Below, piece by piece: positions 18,235 to 27,181 of a DNA stretch of 64,000 bases; position 1 is the first letter of the stretch, and each line of letters opens with the position of its first letter. The notes beneath the pieces were generated by a model. The model saw nothing but the letters and a program-made list of their open reading frames with translations. It searched no databases and was not told the DNA's origin. The position numbers and the translations under genes are program-made. The stretch comes from Oscillospiraceae bacterium (lineage in GTDB: Bacteria > Bacillota > Clostridia > Oscillospirales > Ruminococcaceae), in the NCBI GenBank assembly GCA_009776305.1, contig WRLY01000004.1, positions 62,001 to 126,000 on the forward strand, written 5' to 3'.

Positions 18235-19485
18235 ATGACAAATATGACAAACGAAACAAAAACAAACGCGATTTTAGTCTGCCTTGACCTGGGCGATTAT
18301 GACGCCGAAAGCTCTCTTAAAGAGCTTGAAGAGCTTGCAATAACCGCAGGCGCGAATGTCGCCGCTACGGTTACGCAAAAGCGCGCCGCCTCAAATAAAG
18401 CAACTGTGGTAGGTGCGGGAAAAATAAAAGAGATTGCTGAACTGTGCCAAACTCTTGATGTTGAACTCATCGTCTTCGATACCGAGCTTTCGGCAAGTCA
18501 AATAAGAAATATCGAAAAAATAACCGAAGTACGGGTAATTGACCGAACTATGCTTATTCTTGATATTTTTGCCGGCAGAGCGGTTTCAAAAGAGGGAAAA
18601 TTGCAGGTGGAACTGGCACAATTGCGTTATCGTCTGCCGCGCCTTGCGGGAATGGGCGTTTCTATGTCAAGACAGGGCGGTCATGGACAGGGTATAGGCA
18701 CTCGCGGACCGGGGGAAACACGGCTTGAAACTGACAGGAGGCATATCAGGAGGAGAATTCAGAGGTTGTCGGAAGAACTCCGCGAGCTTGAACACCGTCG
18801 AAAAATCTCCCGCAGTCGCCGTAAAAAAGAGCAAGTCCTTACGGGGGCTATTGTCGGTTACACCAACGCGGGGAAATCCACACTGCTAAACTGCCTTACC
18901 GATGCGGGCGTGCTTGCCGAGGACAAGCTTTTCGCAACCCTTGACTTAACTTCCCGGGCTATTTTGCTCCCCGACGGCAGAAGTCTTTTGCTTATAGACA
19001 CCGTAGGGCTTATAAGACGACTTCCGCATAATTTAATCGAAGCCTTTAAATCCACCCTTGAGGAAGCCGCAAACGCCGACATTATTTTGCACGTTTGCGA
19101 CATTTCCGACCCTGAAACAGGCGAAAAAGCTCAAACCGCACGGGAATTGCTGAATGAACTCGGCTGCGGTGGGATTCCGTCGGTGACTATTATGAACAAG
19201 TGCGACAAATTCCCAAACGATTACCCCGAAAGTGATACGTTGGTCAAAATTTCCGCAAAGTCGGGATTCGGAATACCCCGTATGCTTGAAATAATCTCAA
19301 AAAATCTCCCCGAAAAGCACCGTGAAATGAGCCTTTTGTTTCCATACGACAAAGCCGGACTCGCCGCCAAAATACGCCAAAACGGCAAAATTTTAAGCGA
19401 GGAATATAATGAAAACGGATTGTTAATTAATGCTTTGGTGGAAATAAAGCTTACCGGCGAAATGGAGCAATATTTATTCCAATAA
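18235..19485 (+). CDS. hflX: Ribosome-associated GTPase HflX
   Basis: A 416-residue GTPase that splits or rescues stalled 70S ribosomes. The N-terminal HflX domain carries KATVVGAGKIKEIAEL; then comes the glycine-rich, basic segment (RQGGHGQGIGTRGPGETRLETDRRHI), the P-loop GYTNAGKSTLLN, switch II DTVGLIRRLPHNLIEAF and NKCDK. GGACG precedes the ATG. The 3' end overlaps the convergent galactokinase-like gene by 12 bp. Confidence 0.97.
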   Translation: MTNMTNETKTNAILVCLDLGDYDAESSLKELEELAITAGANVAATVTQKRAASNKATVVGAGKIKEIAELCQTLDVELIVFDTELSASQIRNIEKITEVRVIDRTMLILDIFAGRAVSKEGKLQVELAQLRYRLPRLAGMGVSMSRQGGHGQGIGTRGPGETRLETDRRHIRRRIQRLSEELRELEHRRKISRSRRKKEQVLTGAIVGYTNAGKSTLLNCLTDAGVLAEDKLFATLDLTSRAILLPDGRSLLLIDTVGLIRRLPHNLIEAFKSTLEEAANADIILHVCDISDPETGEKAQTARELLNELGCGGIPSVTIMNKCDKFPNDYPESDTLVKISAKSGFGIPRMLEIISKNLPEKHREMSLLFPYDKAGLAAKIRQNGKILSEEYNENGLLINALVEIKLTGEMEQYLFQ

Positions 19486-20733
19486 CACCTCGGTACATCC
19501 ATGCTCCCTCACGCTTAAAACATAGCAGGAATCAGCACCGAAAATCTTTTCGAGATTCAGCTTAAACATTTTCAGTAAACTGTGCGGCACAAACGCCTGA
19601 ACCGTCCCCACAAACCCGCCTCCATGTACGCGGCAGGCGCCTTTTCGCCCGAGGGCGTATTCGGCGGCGTTGAGTGCGACGGCAAGGGGCTGGCAGATTA
19701 CATCGCCCGTAGAGTAAATATTTTGCAGATATTTGAAAGAACTGTCTCCGGACTCTTTTATATAGGCTAAAAAGCTTTCAAAATCGCTGTTTTCAAGTGC
19801 GTGGATTAACTTATCCACTCTATTGTTTTCCTCAAAGAAGTGCAATGCCCTAAGCACGGCGCGGTCGCCGTAATTCTGGCGCATTGCATTTATGTTCAGG
19901 GTAATATCTTTGCGAGCTATTTTCCGCAGACAGTCCACCCCGAAAAACGAGGCAATCCGCCGCATTTCACTTGGAATAGCGGCGTATTCGTCTGTCACGC
20001 CGTCTTTGGGGGCGCCGGTGTTTATTATGCAAAGGTCATGTTCAAACGAATTAAAATCGGCTTTGACCTTATTTATAATAGGTGAACTCGGCTCTTTAAA
20101 GTCTATAACAATAAAGCCGCCCGCCGCACAGGCAGTCTGGTCAATCAATCCGCAGGGTTTCCCGAAATAATCATTTTCGGCTTTTTGAGAAATTTTGGCA
20201 ATTCTTAACGGGTCAACCTTACCGTCATTATAAAGATAGGAAAGAATTGTTCCTATCATAACCTCAAACGCGGCGGACGACGACATTCCCGAACCGAGAA
20301 GAACCTCCGACGTGGTATAAGCCTTAAACCCGCCGATTTTTAAGCCCGCGTTTTTAAAGCCCGCTACAACGCCGCGAATCAGTGCCTCTGCCTTGCCTCT
20401 TTCCTCCGGAACCGGCGCAAGCCCTTCAATCCAAACGCCGTTTTCCTCAAACCCCTCGGATTTCACGACGATTTTATTGGCGTCCATAGTTTCGGCGACG
20501 GCTATTATGTCGCGGCTGACGCTTGCCGCCAAAACCTTACCGCGGTTGTGCTCGGTGTGATTGCCGCTGATTTCGGTTCTGCCGGGAACTGAAAAAAGCC
20601 TCAGCACCCCTTTCGGGTTATCGCCGAAGTGTTTCTTATGCGCGGCAATCGCCATGTCAAAACGGGCGCGTTTAGCCTCAATTTCAACTGCCGGATATAA
20701 ATCCTCAGGCTTTAAATAAAGCGGCTCTCTCAT
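19474..20733 (-). CDS. Galactokinase-like GHMP kinase
   Basis: A 419-residue GHMP kinase. The substrate-binding signature reads PGRTEISGNHTEHNRGKVL rather than the textbook GRVNLIGEHTDYN, a variant seen in a clostridial subfamily annotated as galactokinase. The ATP-binding GHMP motif is LLGSGMSSSAAFEV, the catalytic-Asp region LIDQTACAAGG, and the C-terminal motif VHGGGFVGTVQAF. The sugar substrate is uncertain: no Leloir genes are nearby and it sits 4 nt behind rodA. Confidence 0.85.
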   Translation of the reverse strand: MREPLYLKPEDLYPAVEIEAKRARFDMAIAAHKKHFGDNPKGVLRLFSVPGRTEISGNHTEHNRGKVLAASVSRDIIAVAETMDANKIVVKSEGFEENGVWIEGLAPVPEERGKAEALIRGVVAGFKNAGLKIGGFKAYTTSEVLLGSGMSSSAAFEVMIGTILSYLYNDGKVDPLRIAKISQKAENDYFGKPCGLIDQTACAAGGFIVIDFKEPSSPIINKVKADFNSFEHDLCIINTGAPKDGVTDEYAAIPSEMRRIASFFGVDCLRKIARKDITLNINAMRQNYGDRAVLRALHFFEENNRVDKLIHALENSDFESFLAYIKESGDSSFKYLQNIYSTGDVICQPLAVALNAAEYALGRKGACRVHGGGFVGTVQAFVPHSLLKMFKLNLEKIFGADSCYVLSVREHGCTEVLLE

Positions 20734-20737
20734 GGCG

Positions 20738-21901
20738 TTACTCCTTTTCCGTGTAAAACATGTGATACTTTTTATCTTTATGGGCGCGGACTGATAAGAC
20801 TAATCCTATTCCCATAAAAAGAGATAAAACCGAGCTTCCTCCTGCGCTTATGAAAGGCAGAGGCTGACCTATTACCGGCATGACCGCAAGCGTCATGCCT
20901 ACGTTTATAATCGTATTGTAAAAAAACATTGAGAAAACGCCGATACATATATATTTTCCGAGCGGGTCTTTTGCAATCAGGCAGTTGCCCAATATGCGGA
21001 TTAAAATAAGCATAATCAACCCCAGCACTGCTACGCACCCGACAAAACCCAGCGTCGTTCCGATATACGAAAAGATAAAGTCGGTCTGATATTCGGGGAT
21101 ATAAATGTATTCGCCGCCATGCAGTCCTTGCCCCGTAAGCCCCCCCGAGCCAAGCGCCAACAGGCTTCTGTACTGCTGGTTGAATTTGTCGAGCATCTGC
21201 GCTTCTCTTACTTCCTCGTCAATCAGTACCAATATTCTTATTTTATGATAAGCTTTAAATACATAATTCCACATGATATACCCCGCCACAGGAACCATAA
21301 CGGCGACCGCTGCGATGTACCTCCAATATAACCCCGCCATGAAAATCATTGTGAAAGTGAGCATAATGAAAACTAATGCCGAGCCAAAGTCGCCATGCGA
21401 CAAAACTAAAAGAATCGGAGTCGCCGCGTGCGCCAAAAGCAAAAGCAGGTTGGGAATCTGGTTCATTTTTTTGCCAACCTTGGACAAGTGGGTCGAGAGG
21501 GTAATAATATAGGCGAGTTTTAGAAATTCCGACGGCTGTATGGCGGTAACGCCTATGTTCAGCCAGTTTATTTCTTCGCTTCCCGCAGTTTGCATTCCGA
21601 GCGGGGTAAAAAGCAAAAGCGTAAGAATAAGACCCGTAGCCGCTCCGATATACCAAAACTTTGAAATATATTTATAATTGATTGCTGCCATAACCAACGC
21701 AACCAAAAGCCCCACTGCAGCGGCGGCAAGCTGCATCATATAATGCCGCTCCAAAACAAACGGGCTTGCCTCGTTGACCGCCATATTGTGAATGATAAAA
21801 ACGCTGAACCCGCAGGCGCAAATACACAGCAAAACAAGCAGCTTATCCAGCCGCTTAAAATATATAAGAAAGTTTTCAAATAAACGCTTAATAGATTTCA
21901 T
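20738..21901 (-). CDS. rodA: SEDS peptidoglycan polymerase RodA
   Basis: A 387-residue SEDS family polytopic glycosyltransferase that polymerises lipid II, in the elongasome with a class B PBP and MreB. Signatures: NIGVTAIQPSEFLKLAYII, SHGDFGSALVFI, IPEYQTDFIFSYIGTTLGF and VIGQPLPFISAGGSS, about ten helices. The -10 box lies six nt upstream of the ATG and there is no Shine-Dalgarno, so the mRNA may be leaderless. mreB is elsewhere in the window (32.4 kb). Confidence 0.93.
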   Translation of the reverse strand: MKSIKRLFENFLIYFKRLDKLLVLLCICACGFSVFIIHNMAVNEASPFVLERHYMMQLAAAAVGLLVALVMAAINYKYISKFWYIGAATGLILTLLLFTPLGMQTAGSEEINWLNIGVTAIQPSEFLKLAYIITLSTHLSKVGKKMNQIPNLLLLLAHAATPILLVLSHGDFGSALVFIMLTFTMIFMAGLYWRYIAAVAVMVPVAGYIMWNYVFKAYHKIRILVLIDEEVREAQMLDKFNQQYRSLLALGSGGLTGQGLHGGEYIYIPEYQTDFIFSYIGTTLGFVGCVAVLGLIMLILIRILGNCLIAKDPLGKYICIGVFSMFFYNTIINVGMTLAVMPVIGQPLPFISAGGSSVLSLFMGIGLVLSVRAHKDKKYHMFYTEKE

Positions 21902-21907
21902 AGTACT

Positions 21908-21935
21908 ATTATACCAAAAAATGAAAAATTTGCAA
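21908..21935 (-). promoter_or_regulatory. rodA promoter abutting the start codon
   Basis: Minus strand TTGCAA (21930-21935), 16-nt spacer, TATAAT (21908-21913), then AGTACT and the ATG. The predicted start of transcription is at or next to the A of the ATG. Confidence 0.7.
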
Positions 21936-21959
21936 GAGATAAATTAAACTTTAAATATA

Positions 21960-22075
21960 TTCGTAAAATTTCACCGAGCGCCTCGGGCGTAATTCCCCGC
22001 AACTTAAATGGGGAAAATTACTTTAAGCGACAGTCCAAATGGACAGTTTTAAGGCGTGAAGCCGCTGTTTACGAA
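21960..22075. repeat. Structured intergenic element with terminal inverted repeats
   Basis: A 116-bp stretch bounded by TTCGTAAA and TTTACGAA. Inside are three hairpins: CCGAG CGC CTCGG (21974-21986), GTAATTCCCC with GGGGAAAATTAC (21989-22021) and GTCC AAAT GGAC. No ORF. It could be a MITE-like relic or a structured RNA; neither is proven. Confidence 0.45.
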
Positions 22076-22100
22076 TTATAATTTACATAAAAATTCCCCC

Positions 22101-22159
22101 TTGACATTTTTAAATTTAGTGTTATAATATATTTAGCACTCTTTTAGCGCGAGTGCTAA
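22101..22159 (+). promoter_or_regulatory. htpG promoter with CIRCE operator (HrcA)
   Basis: TTGACA (22101-22106), 16-nt spacer, TATAAT (22123-22128), then a perfect CIRCE element TTAGCACTC-N9-GAGTGCTAA (22133-22159) over the transcription start. HrcA binding there represses transcription until heat or protein stress. Confidence 0.96.
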
Positions 22160-22184
22160 CCATAAAAAGAAAGGGACGAAGAAC

Positions 22185-24134
22185 ATGCCTGCAAAAAAAC
22201 AATTTAAAGCCGAATCCAAAAGACTTTTGGAACTGATGATTAACTCTATTTACACCCATAAGGAAATATTCCTGCGGGAGCTGATTTCCAACGCCAGCGA
22301 CGCTATGGATAAGCTGTACTTTAAATCTTTGAGCGAAAATATAGGTCTTTCGCGGGGGGAATTCGAGATTTTCATAGCCGTAGATAACAATTCGGAATCC
22401 CGCACACTAACCATTACCGACAACGGGATTGGCATGACCAAAGACGAGCTTGAACAGAATCTCGGTGTTATTGCCAAAAGCGGAACCTTGCAATTCAGCA
22501 AGGATAATGAGGACGCTATAAAATCCGAAGAGGATATGAGCGTCATCGGACAATTCGGCGTGGGCTTTTACTCGGCTTTCATGGTAGCGTCAAAAGTTGA
22601 GGTTAAATCAAGAGCCTATGGCGAAAAAGAGGCTTATTTATGGAGTTCATCCGGTACGGACGGTTATACCATTGAGCCTTGTGAAAAAGAATCCCACGGA
22701 ACAGAAATCAAGCTTTTCATCAAGGAAAATGTTGAAAACGAAGACGGTGAAGAAAACACAGGAGTCGTCGCGGGCGACGGCTCAGACTATAATGAATTCC
22801 TGCTTGAGTATAAAATCAGGAGTATTATTAAAAAATATTCGGATTATATCCGTTATCCTATAAAAATGGAATGTGTCAAGCGGGAGCGAAATGAGGAAAA
22901 CCCCGATGAGTACACCGAAACCAAAGAAGTTGAAACCCTAAACAGCATGATTCCGATTTGGAAGAAAAACAAATCGGAGCTGAAAGACGAGGACTACAAC
23001 GAGTTCTATAAAAGCAAATTCCATGACTACACCGAGCCGCTCGCCCGTATTCACTCTAAAACAGAGGGCACGGCAACCTACAGCGCATTGCTCTTTATCC
23101 CGCAAAAGCCCCCTTACGACTTTTATACCAAGGAGTACGAAAAGGGCTTACAGTTATATTCAAACGGCGTTATGATTATGGAAAAGTGCGGAGATTTACT
23201 GCCTGACTATTTTAGCTTTGCCAAAGGCTTGGTTGACAGCGAGGATTTGTCCCTCAATATCTCACGCGAAATGTTGCAACACGACCGTCAGCTTAAAATA
23301 ATCGCTCGCAGTATCGAGCGCAGCATTAAAAACGAGCTTAAAAAAATGCTCTCCAACGAGCGGGAAAAATACGAGGAATTCTGGAAAACGTTTGGCGTTC
23401 AGTTGAAGTTCGGGATTTACAATACGTTCGGCTCAAATAAGGAATCTTTGCAGGATTTGCTGATTTTCCATTCGTCAAGCGAGGAGAAATTTACAACTCT
23501 TGACGAGTATGTTACCCGTATGAAAGAAGAGCAAAAGAATATCTATTACGCCAGCGGTGAAAGCATAGCCCGCATAAACTCACTCCCGCAGGTTGAGGCT
23601 GTCAAGGACAAGGGCTTTGAAATCCTTTATCTTACCGACAATGTTGATGAATTCTGCCTGCAAATGCTTGTAAATTATAACGAAAAGCAATTTATGTCGG
23701 TGCAAAGTGCCGATTTAGACCTTGAAACCGAGGAAGAAAAGGAAGAAATCAAAAAGAAAAACACCGACAACAAAGCCCTTTTTGATGTTATGAAAGAGGC
23801 GCTTTCGGAAAAGGTTCAGGACGTGCGTTTTTCGCAAAAGCTTAAAACCCATCCTGTCTGCATTTCGGGCGCGGGCGCACTTTCGGTTGAAATGGAAAAG
23901 GTGCTCGCTGCAATGCCGGATACCGGAGGGCAAAAGGCAAAAGCTGACAAAATACTTGAAATCAATGCCGCTCATCCGATATGTGATAAATTGCAGTTTT
24001 TATATGACAACGATAAAGAATTGTTGAAGACTTACGCCGATATACTTTACAGTCAGGCGCTTTTAATCGAGGGAATCAACCTTGAAAATCCGGCAGAATT
24101 TGTCGGGAAAATCACCGATTTAATCACTAAGTAA
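22185..24134 (+). CDS. htpG: Chaperone HtpG (Hsp90)
   Basis: A 649-residue bacterial Hsp90, an ATP-dependent chaperone dimer. The N-terminal GHKL ATPase motifs are [20 protein letters not shown] and [14 protein letters not shown]; the middle domain has [10 protein letters not shown] and NISREMLQ. An acidic insert ([10 protein letters not shown]) sits in the N-domain to middle-domain linker. Under direct CIRCE control here, whereas B. subtilis htpG is not. Start ATG with AAAGGGACG upstream. Confidence 0.97.
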   Translation: MPAKKQFKAESKRLLELMINSIYTHKEIFLRELISNASDAMDKLYFKSLSENIGLSRGEFEIFIAVDNNSESRTLTITDNGIGMTKDELEQNLGVIAKSGTLQFSKDNEDAIKSEEDMSVIGQFGVGFYSAFMVASKVEVKSRAYGEKEAYLWSSSGTDGYTIEPCEKESHGTEIKLFIKENVENEDGEENTGVVAGDGSDYNEFLLEYKIRSIIKKYSDYIRYPIKMECVKRERNEENPDEYTETKEVETLNSMIPIWKKNKSELKDEDYNEFYKSKFHDYTEPLARIHSKTEGTATYSALLFIPQKPPYDFYTKEYEKGLQLYSNGVMIMEKCGDLLPDYFSFAKGLVDSEDLSLNISREMLQHDRQLKIIARSIERSIKNELKKMLSNEREKYEEFWKTFGVQLKFGIYNTFGSNKESLQDLLIFHSSSEEKFTTLDEYVTRMKEEQKNIYYASGESIARINSLPQVEAVKDKGFEILYLTDNVDEFCLQMLVNYNEKQFMSVQSADLDLETEEEKEEIKKKNTDNKALFDVMKEALSEKVQDVRFSQKLKTHPVCISGAGALSVEMEKVLAAMPDTGGQKAKADKILEINAAHPICDKLQFLYDNDKELLKTYADILYSQALLIEGINLENPAEFVGKITDLITK

Positions 24135-24187
24135 AGGAAAAAACAAACAGCATAAAAAACAATAAAAACTTTCAGGAGGATTTTCCC

Positions 24188-25660
24188 ATGCGGAGTAGCG
24201 GAATATTAATGCACATCACTTCTTTGCCCTCGCCTTACGGAATCGGCACTTTCGGCGCGGAGGCGGAAAGCTTTGTCGATTGGTTAGTCGCGGCGGGTCA
24301 GAAATACTGGCAAATCCTGCCGCTTTCGCCCACCGGCTACGGCGAGTCGCCTTATCAGTCGTTTTCCACCTTTGCGGGTAATCCGCTGTTAATTGACCTT
24401 GACGACTTAGTAAGCGGCGGTCTTTTGACCAAAGCCGCTTGCGAAGCTGCCGATTGCGGCGCTGACCCCAAATTCGTAGATTTTGAAAAGGTGAGCCGCT
24501 CAAAAATTAAGCTTTTGAATCAGGCTTTCAAAAGTTTCTCCGAAGATGTGGGTTACCTTGCCTTTATTCAGGAGGAAGCCGAGTGGTTGGATGATTACGC
24601 ATTGTTTATGGCAATCAAGGAGAAAAATGAGTTGCGCTCATGGCAGACATGGGAAAAAGATTTACGTTTTCGCCGCGCTGAGACTATGCAGAAAGCGCGG
24701 GAAGAACTCTCGGAACGTATAAAATTCTGGAAGTTCATACAGTATACATTCATGCGGCAATGGTTAAAGCTGAAACGTTACGCTAACAAAAACGGCGTAA
24801 AAATCATCGGGGATTTACCGATTTATGTAGCATTAGACAGCGCGGACGTGTGGAGCAATACCGACTTATTTCAGCTTGACGTTGACTGCGTACCCACTAA
24901 GGTAGCGGGCGTTCCCCCTGATTTTTTCAGTAATACGGGACAGCTTTGGGGCAACCCGCTTTATAACTGGGAGCGTATGAAAAAGGAAAATTACCTTTGG
25001 TGGATTCGGCGGGTAAAAAAATGCGCCGAACTTTATGACGTGGTGAGAATTGATCATTTCCGCGCTTTCGACACCTATTACTCAATCGGATACGGCGAAA
25101 AAACTGCCGTAAACGGCAAATGGGAAAAAGGTCCCGGCATGGACGTTTTTAACGCAATTCGGGAAGAAATAGGTGATGTAAACATAATAGCCGAGGATTT
25201 GGGCGACATAACCGAAAGCGTGCGAGAACTTCTTCGTGACAGCGGTTTCCCCGGTATGAAGATTCTGCAATTCGGTTTTAACCCCGATAACACCGACAAC
25301 GAGCATCTTCCGCACAATTATCCTGTAAACAGCGTTGTTTACACAGGAACACATGATAATTCCACAATTGTCGGCTGGTACAAAGGCGAAAAACCCCAAA
25401 CCCGCAAAATGGCAAAAAAATACCTGCGCCCGCTAATCTTTGAGGGGATAAATTTTGCGGCTTTCAGAGCGCTGTACCAAAGTAGGGCTGCGCTTGCTGT
25501 AGTTCCCATGCAGGACGTTTTGGGGCTTTCCGACGACGCCCGAATGAACATTCCCTCAACCCTCGGCGGAAACTGGATTTGGCGCATGAAAAAAGGTAAG
25601 AATTCCGAAAGGCTTGCAGAGAGATTAAACGAGTTGGCGAGGACGTATTTTAGAGATTGA
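24188..25660 (+). CDS. malQ: 4-alpha-glucanotransferase (amylomaltase)
   Basis: A 490-residue GH77 enzyme that moves alpha-1,4-glucan segments between maltodextrins, in glycogen or maltodextrin metabolism. Family motifs: RSSGILMHITSLPSPYGIGTFG at the N-terminus, KIIGDLPIYVALDSADVW, VRIDHFRAFDTYY (catalytic Asp), IIAEDLG (acid/base Glu) and YTGTHDNSTIVGW. AGGAGG seven nt before the ATG. The gene ends just before a large hairpin. Confidence 0.97.
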   Translation: MRSSGILMHITSLPSPYGIGTFGAEAESFVDWLVAAGQKYWQILPLSPTGYGESPYQSFSTFAGNPLLIDLDDLVSGGLLTKAACEAADCGADPKFVDFEKVSRSKIKLLNQAFKSFSEDVGYLAFIQEEAEWLDDYALFMAIKEKNELRSWQTWEKDLRFRRAETMQKAREELSERIKFWKFIQYTFMRQWLKLKRYANKNGVKIIGDLPIYVALDSADVWSNTDLFQLDVDCVPTKVAGVPPDFFSNTGQLWGNPLYNWERMKKENYLWWIRRVKKCAELYDVVRIDHFRAFDTYYSIGYGEKTAVNGKWEKGPGMDVFNAIREEIGDVNIIAEDLGDITESVRELLRDSGFPGMKILQFGFNPDNTDNEHLPHNYPVNSVVYTGTHDNSTIVGWYKGEKPQTRKMAKKYLRPLIFEGINFAAFRALYQSRAALAVVPMQDVLGLSDDARMNIPSTLGGNWIWRMKKGKNSERLAERLNELARTYFRD

Positions 25661-25664
25661 TGAA

Positions 25665-25722
25665 TAAGAACCTGTATTCAATATCTGAACGCTTAGGGTA
25701 TTGAATACAGGTTTTAATTTTT
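25665..25722 (+). repeat. Palindromic repeat copy 1, acting as malQ terminator
   Basis: A perfect 15-bp stem (AACCTGTATTCAATA / TATTGAATACAGGTT, 25669-25713) with a 15-nt loop, followed by a T-rich tail, between the convergent ends of malQ and gatB. The first 25 nt match the second copy at 37011-37035 on the opposite strand with one mismatch. Confidence 0.8.
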
Positions 25723-25750
25723 ATTGGCGAGTAAATCGTTCATCTGCCGT

Positions 25751-27181
25751 TTACTTCAGCGCCTCTTCTAATGCACTTTTAACCATTTCCGGGTTTCCCG
25801 CTCCTCCGAGTTTTTTCATGACCTGCCCCATAAGGAAACCGAGTGCCTTTGCCTTACCGGCGCGGTAATCGGTTATTGCGCCGGTGTTAGAGGCGTCTGC
25901 TAAAACCGTATTTACCGCTCCGGTTGTAACGCTGTCATCGGAAACCATTATCAGCCCTTTTTCTGTTATATAATCCGCCGGCTCTGCGTTATTTGTAAAT
26001 ACCGCCTCGACAACCTCTTTATATGCGTTTCGATTAATTTTCTTTTCCAATACAAGCGAAATAAGAACCGCTAATTTTCGTCCGTCAATTTTTAAATTTT
26101 CGGGCAAGGTGGCGGTATTATTCATCATTCGCATAATGTCGCCTAAAATTAAATTTGCGGTTTCTTTAGGCTCGCCGCTTTTCTTACAAACCTCCTCAAA
26201 TAAATCAGAGATATTTTTATGAGTTGTCAGAATTGACGCTTCGCCTTCGGTCAAGCCGTATTCATGGACATATCTTTCGCGCTTTTTGTGCGCGGGTTCG
26301 GGCATACTTTTACAAATTTTTTCAAGCCATTCATTGTCAATAAAAATAGGCAATAAATCCGGTTCTGGAAAATAACGATAATCCTGCGCATTTTCTTTTG
26401 AGCGCATACCATAAGAAACGCCTTTGTCATCGTTCCAACGCCGCGTTTCTTGTACAACCTCGCCGCCACTTTTAAGTAGTTCAATCTGCCGCTCCCGCTC
26501 ATATTCAATCGCACGGGCAATGGCTTTGAACGAGTTTAAATTCTTCATTTCGGTACGCACGCCGAGTTCCCCGCCCGCTTGCCGCACCGAAAGATTAACG
26601 TCAACCCTGAGCGAACCCTCCTGCATTTTACAATCGCAAACGCCGAGATAAAGAAGTGTTTCGCGCAGTTTTTCAAGGTAGGCAATCACTTGGTTACCGC
26701 TACGAAAATCAGGCAACGAAACAATTTCTATCAGCGGCACGCCACAGCGGTTGAAATCAATATGGGTACTGCCGCTTTTCGGATTGTGAATCAGCTTGCC
26801 GGCGTCTTCCTCAATGTGAATTTCGCGTATACCTATGGTCTTTTTACCCTCGTCTGTTTCAATTTCCAACCTACCGTCGAGGCAAATCGGCGCGTATAGT
26901 TGCGATACCTGATATGCCTTTGGCAAATCGGGATAAAAGTAGTTTTTACGGTCAAGTTTACAGTTTCTCGTAATAGTGCAATTAAGCGCAATCCCCGCTT
27001 TCATAGCATACTCTGCTACGGCGCGGTTAAGTTTTGGCAACACGCCCGGCAACCCGGAGCAAACAGGACAGACGTGGCTGTTCGGCTTGCCGCCGAAATC
27101 GGTTGAACAACCGCAAAATATCTTAGATTTTGTTGATAATTCGGCATGGACTTCAAGCCCCATAACGGTCTCCCAAATCAT
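25751..27181 (-). CDS. gatB: Asp-tRNA(Asn)/Glu-tRNA(Gln) amidotransferase subunit B
   Basis: A 476-residue GatB, the kinase and tRNA-binding subunit of the transamidosome that converts Glu-tRNA(Gln) or Asp-tRNA(Asn). Signatures: ETVMGLEVHAEL, SKIFCGCSTDFGGKPNSHVCPVCSG (zinc/Mg region), LDRKNYFYPDLPKAYQVSQ, and a C-terminal YqeY-like tail (GKAKALGFLMGQVMKKLGGAGNPEMV). The start overlaps the gatA stop by four bases. Last gene of the run starting upstream of gatC. Confidence 0.98.
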   Translation of the reverse strand: MIWETVMGLEVHAELSTKSKIFCGCSTDFGGKPNSHVCPVCSGLPGVLPKLNRAVAEYAMKAGIALNCTITRNCKLDRKNYFYPDLPKAYQVSQLYAPICLDGRLEIETDEGKKTIGIREIHIEEDAGKLIHNPKSGSTHIDFNRCGVPLIEIVSLPDFRSGNQVIAYLEKLRETLLYLGVCDCKMQEGSLRVDVNLSVRQAGGELGVRTEMKNLNSFKAIARAIEYERERQIELLKSGGEVVQETRRWNDDKGVSYGMRSKENAQDYRYFPEPDLLPIFIDNEWLEKICKSMPEPAHKKRERYVHEYGLTEGEASILTTHKNISDLFEEVCKKSGEPKETANLILGDIMRMMNNTATLPENLKIDGRKLAVLISLVLEKKINRNAYKEVVEAVFTNNAEPADYITEKGLIMVSDDSVTTGAVNTVLADASNTGAITDYRAGKAKALGFLMGQVMKKLGGAGNPEMVKSALEEALK

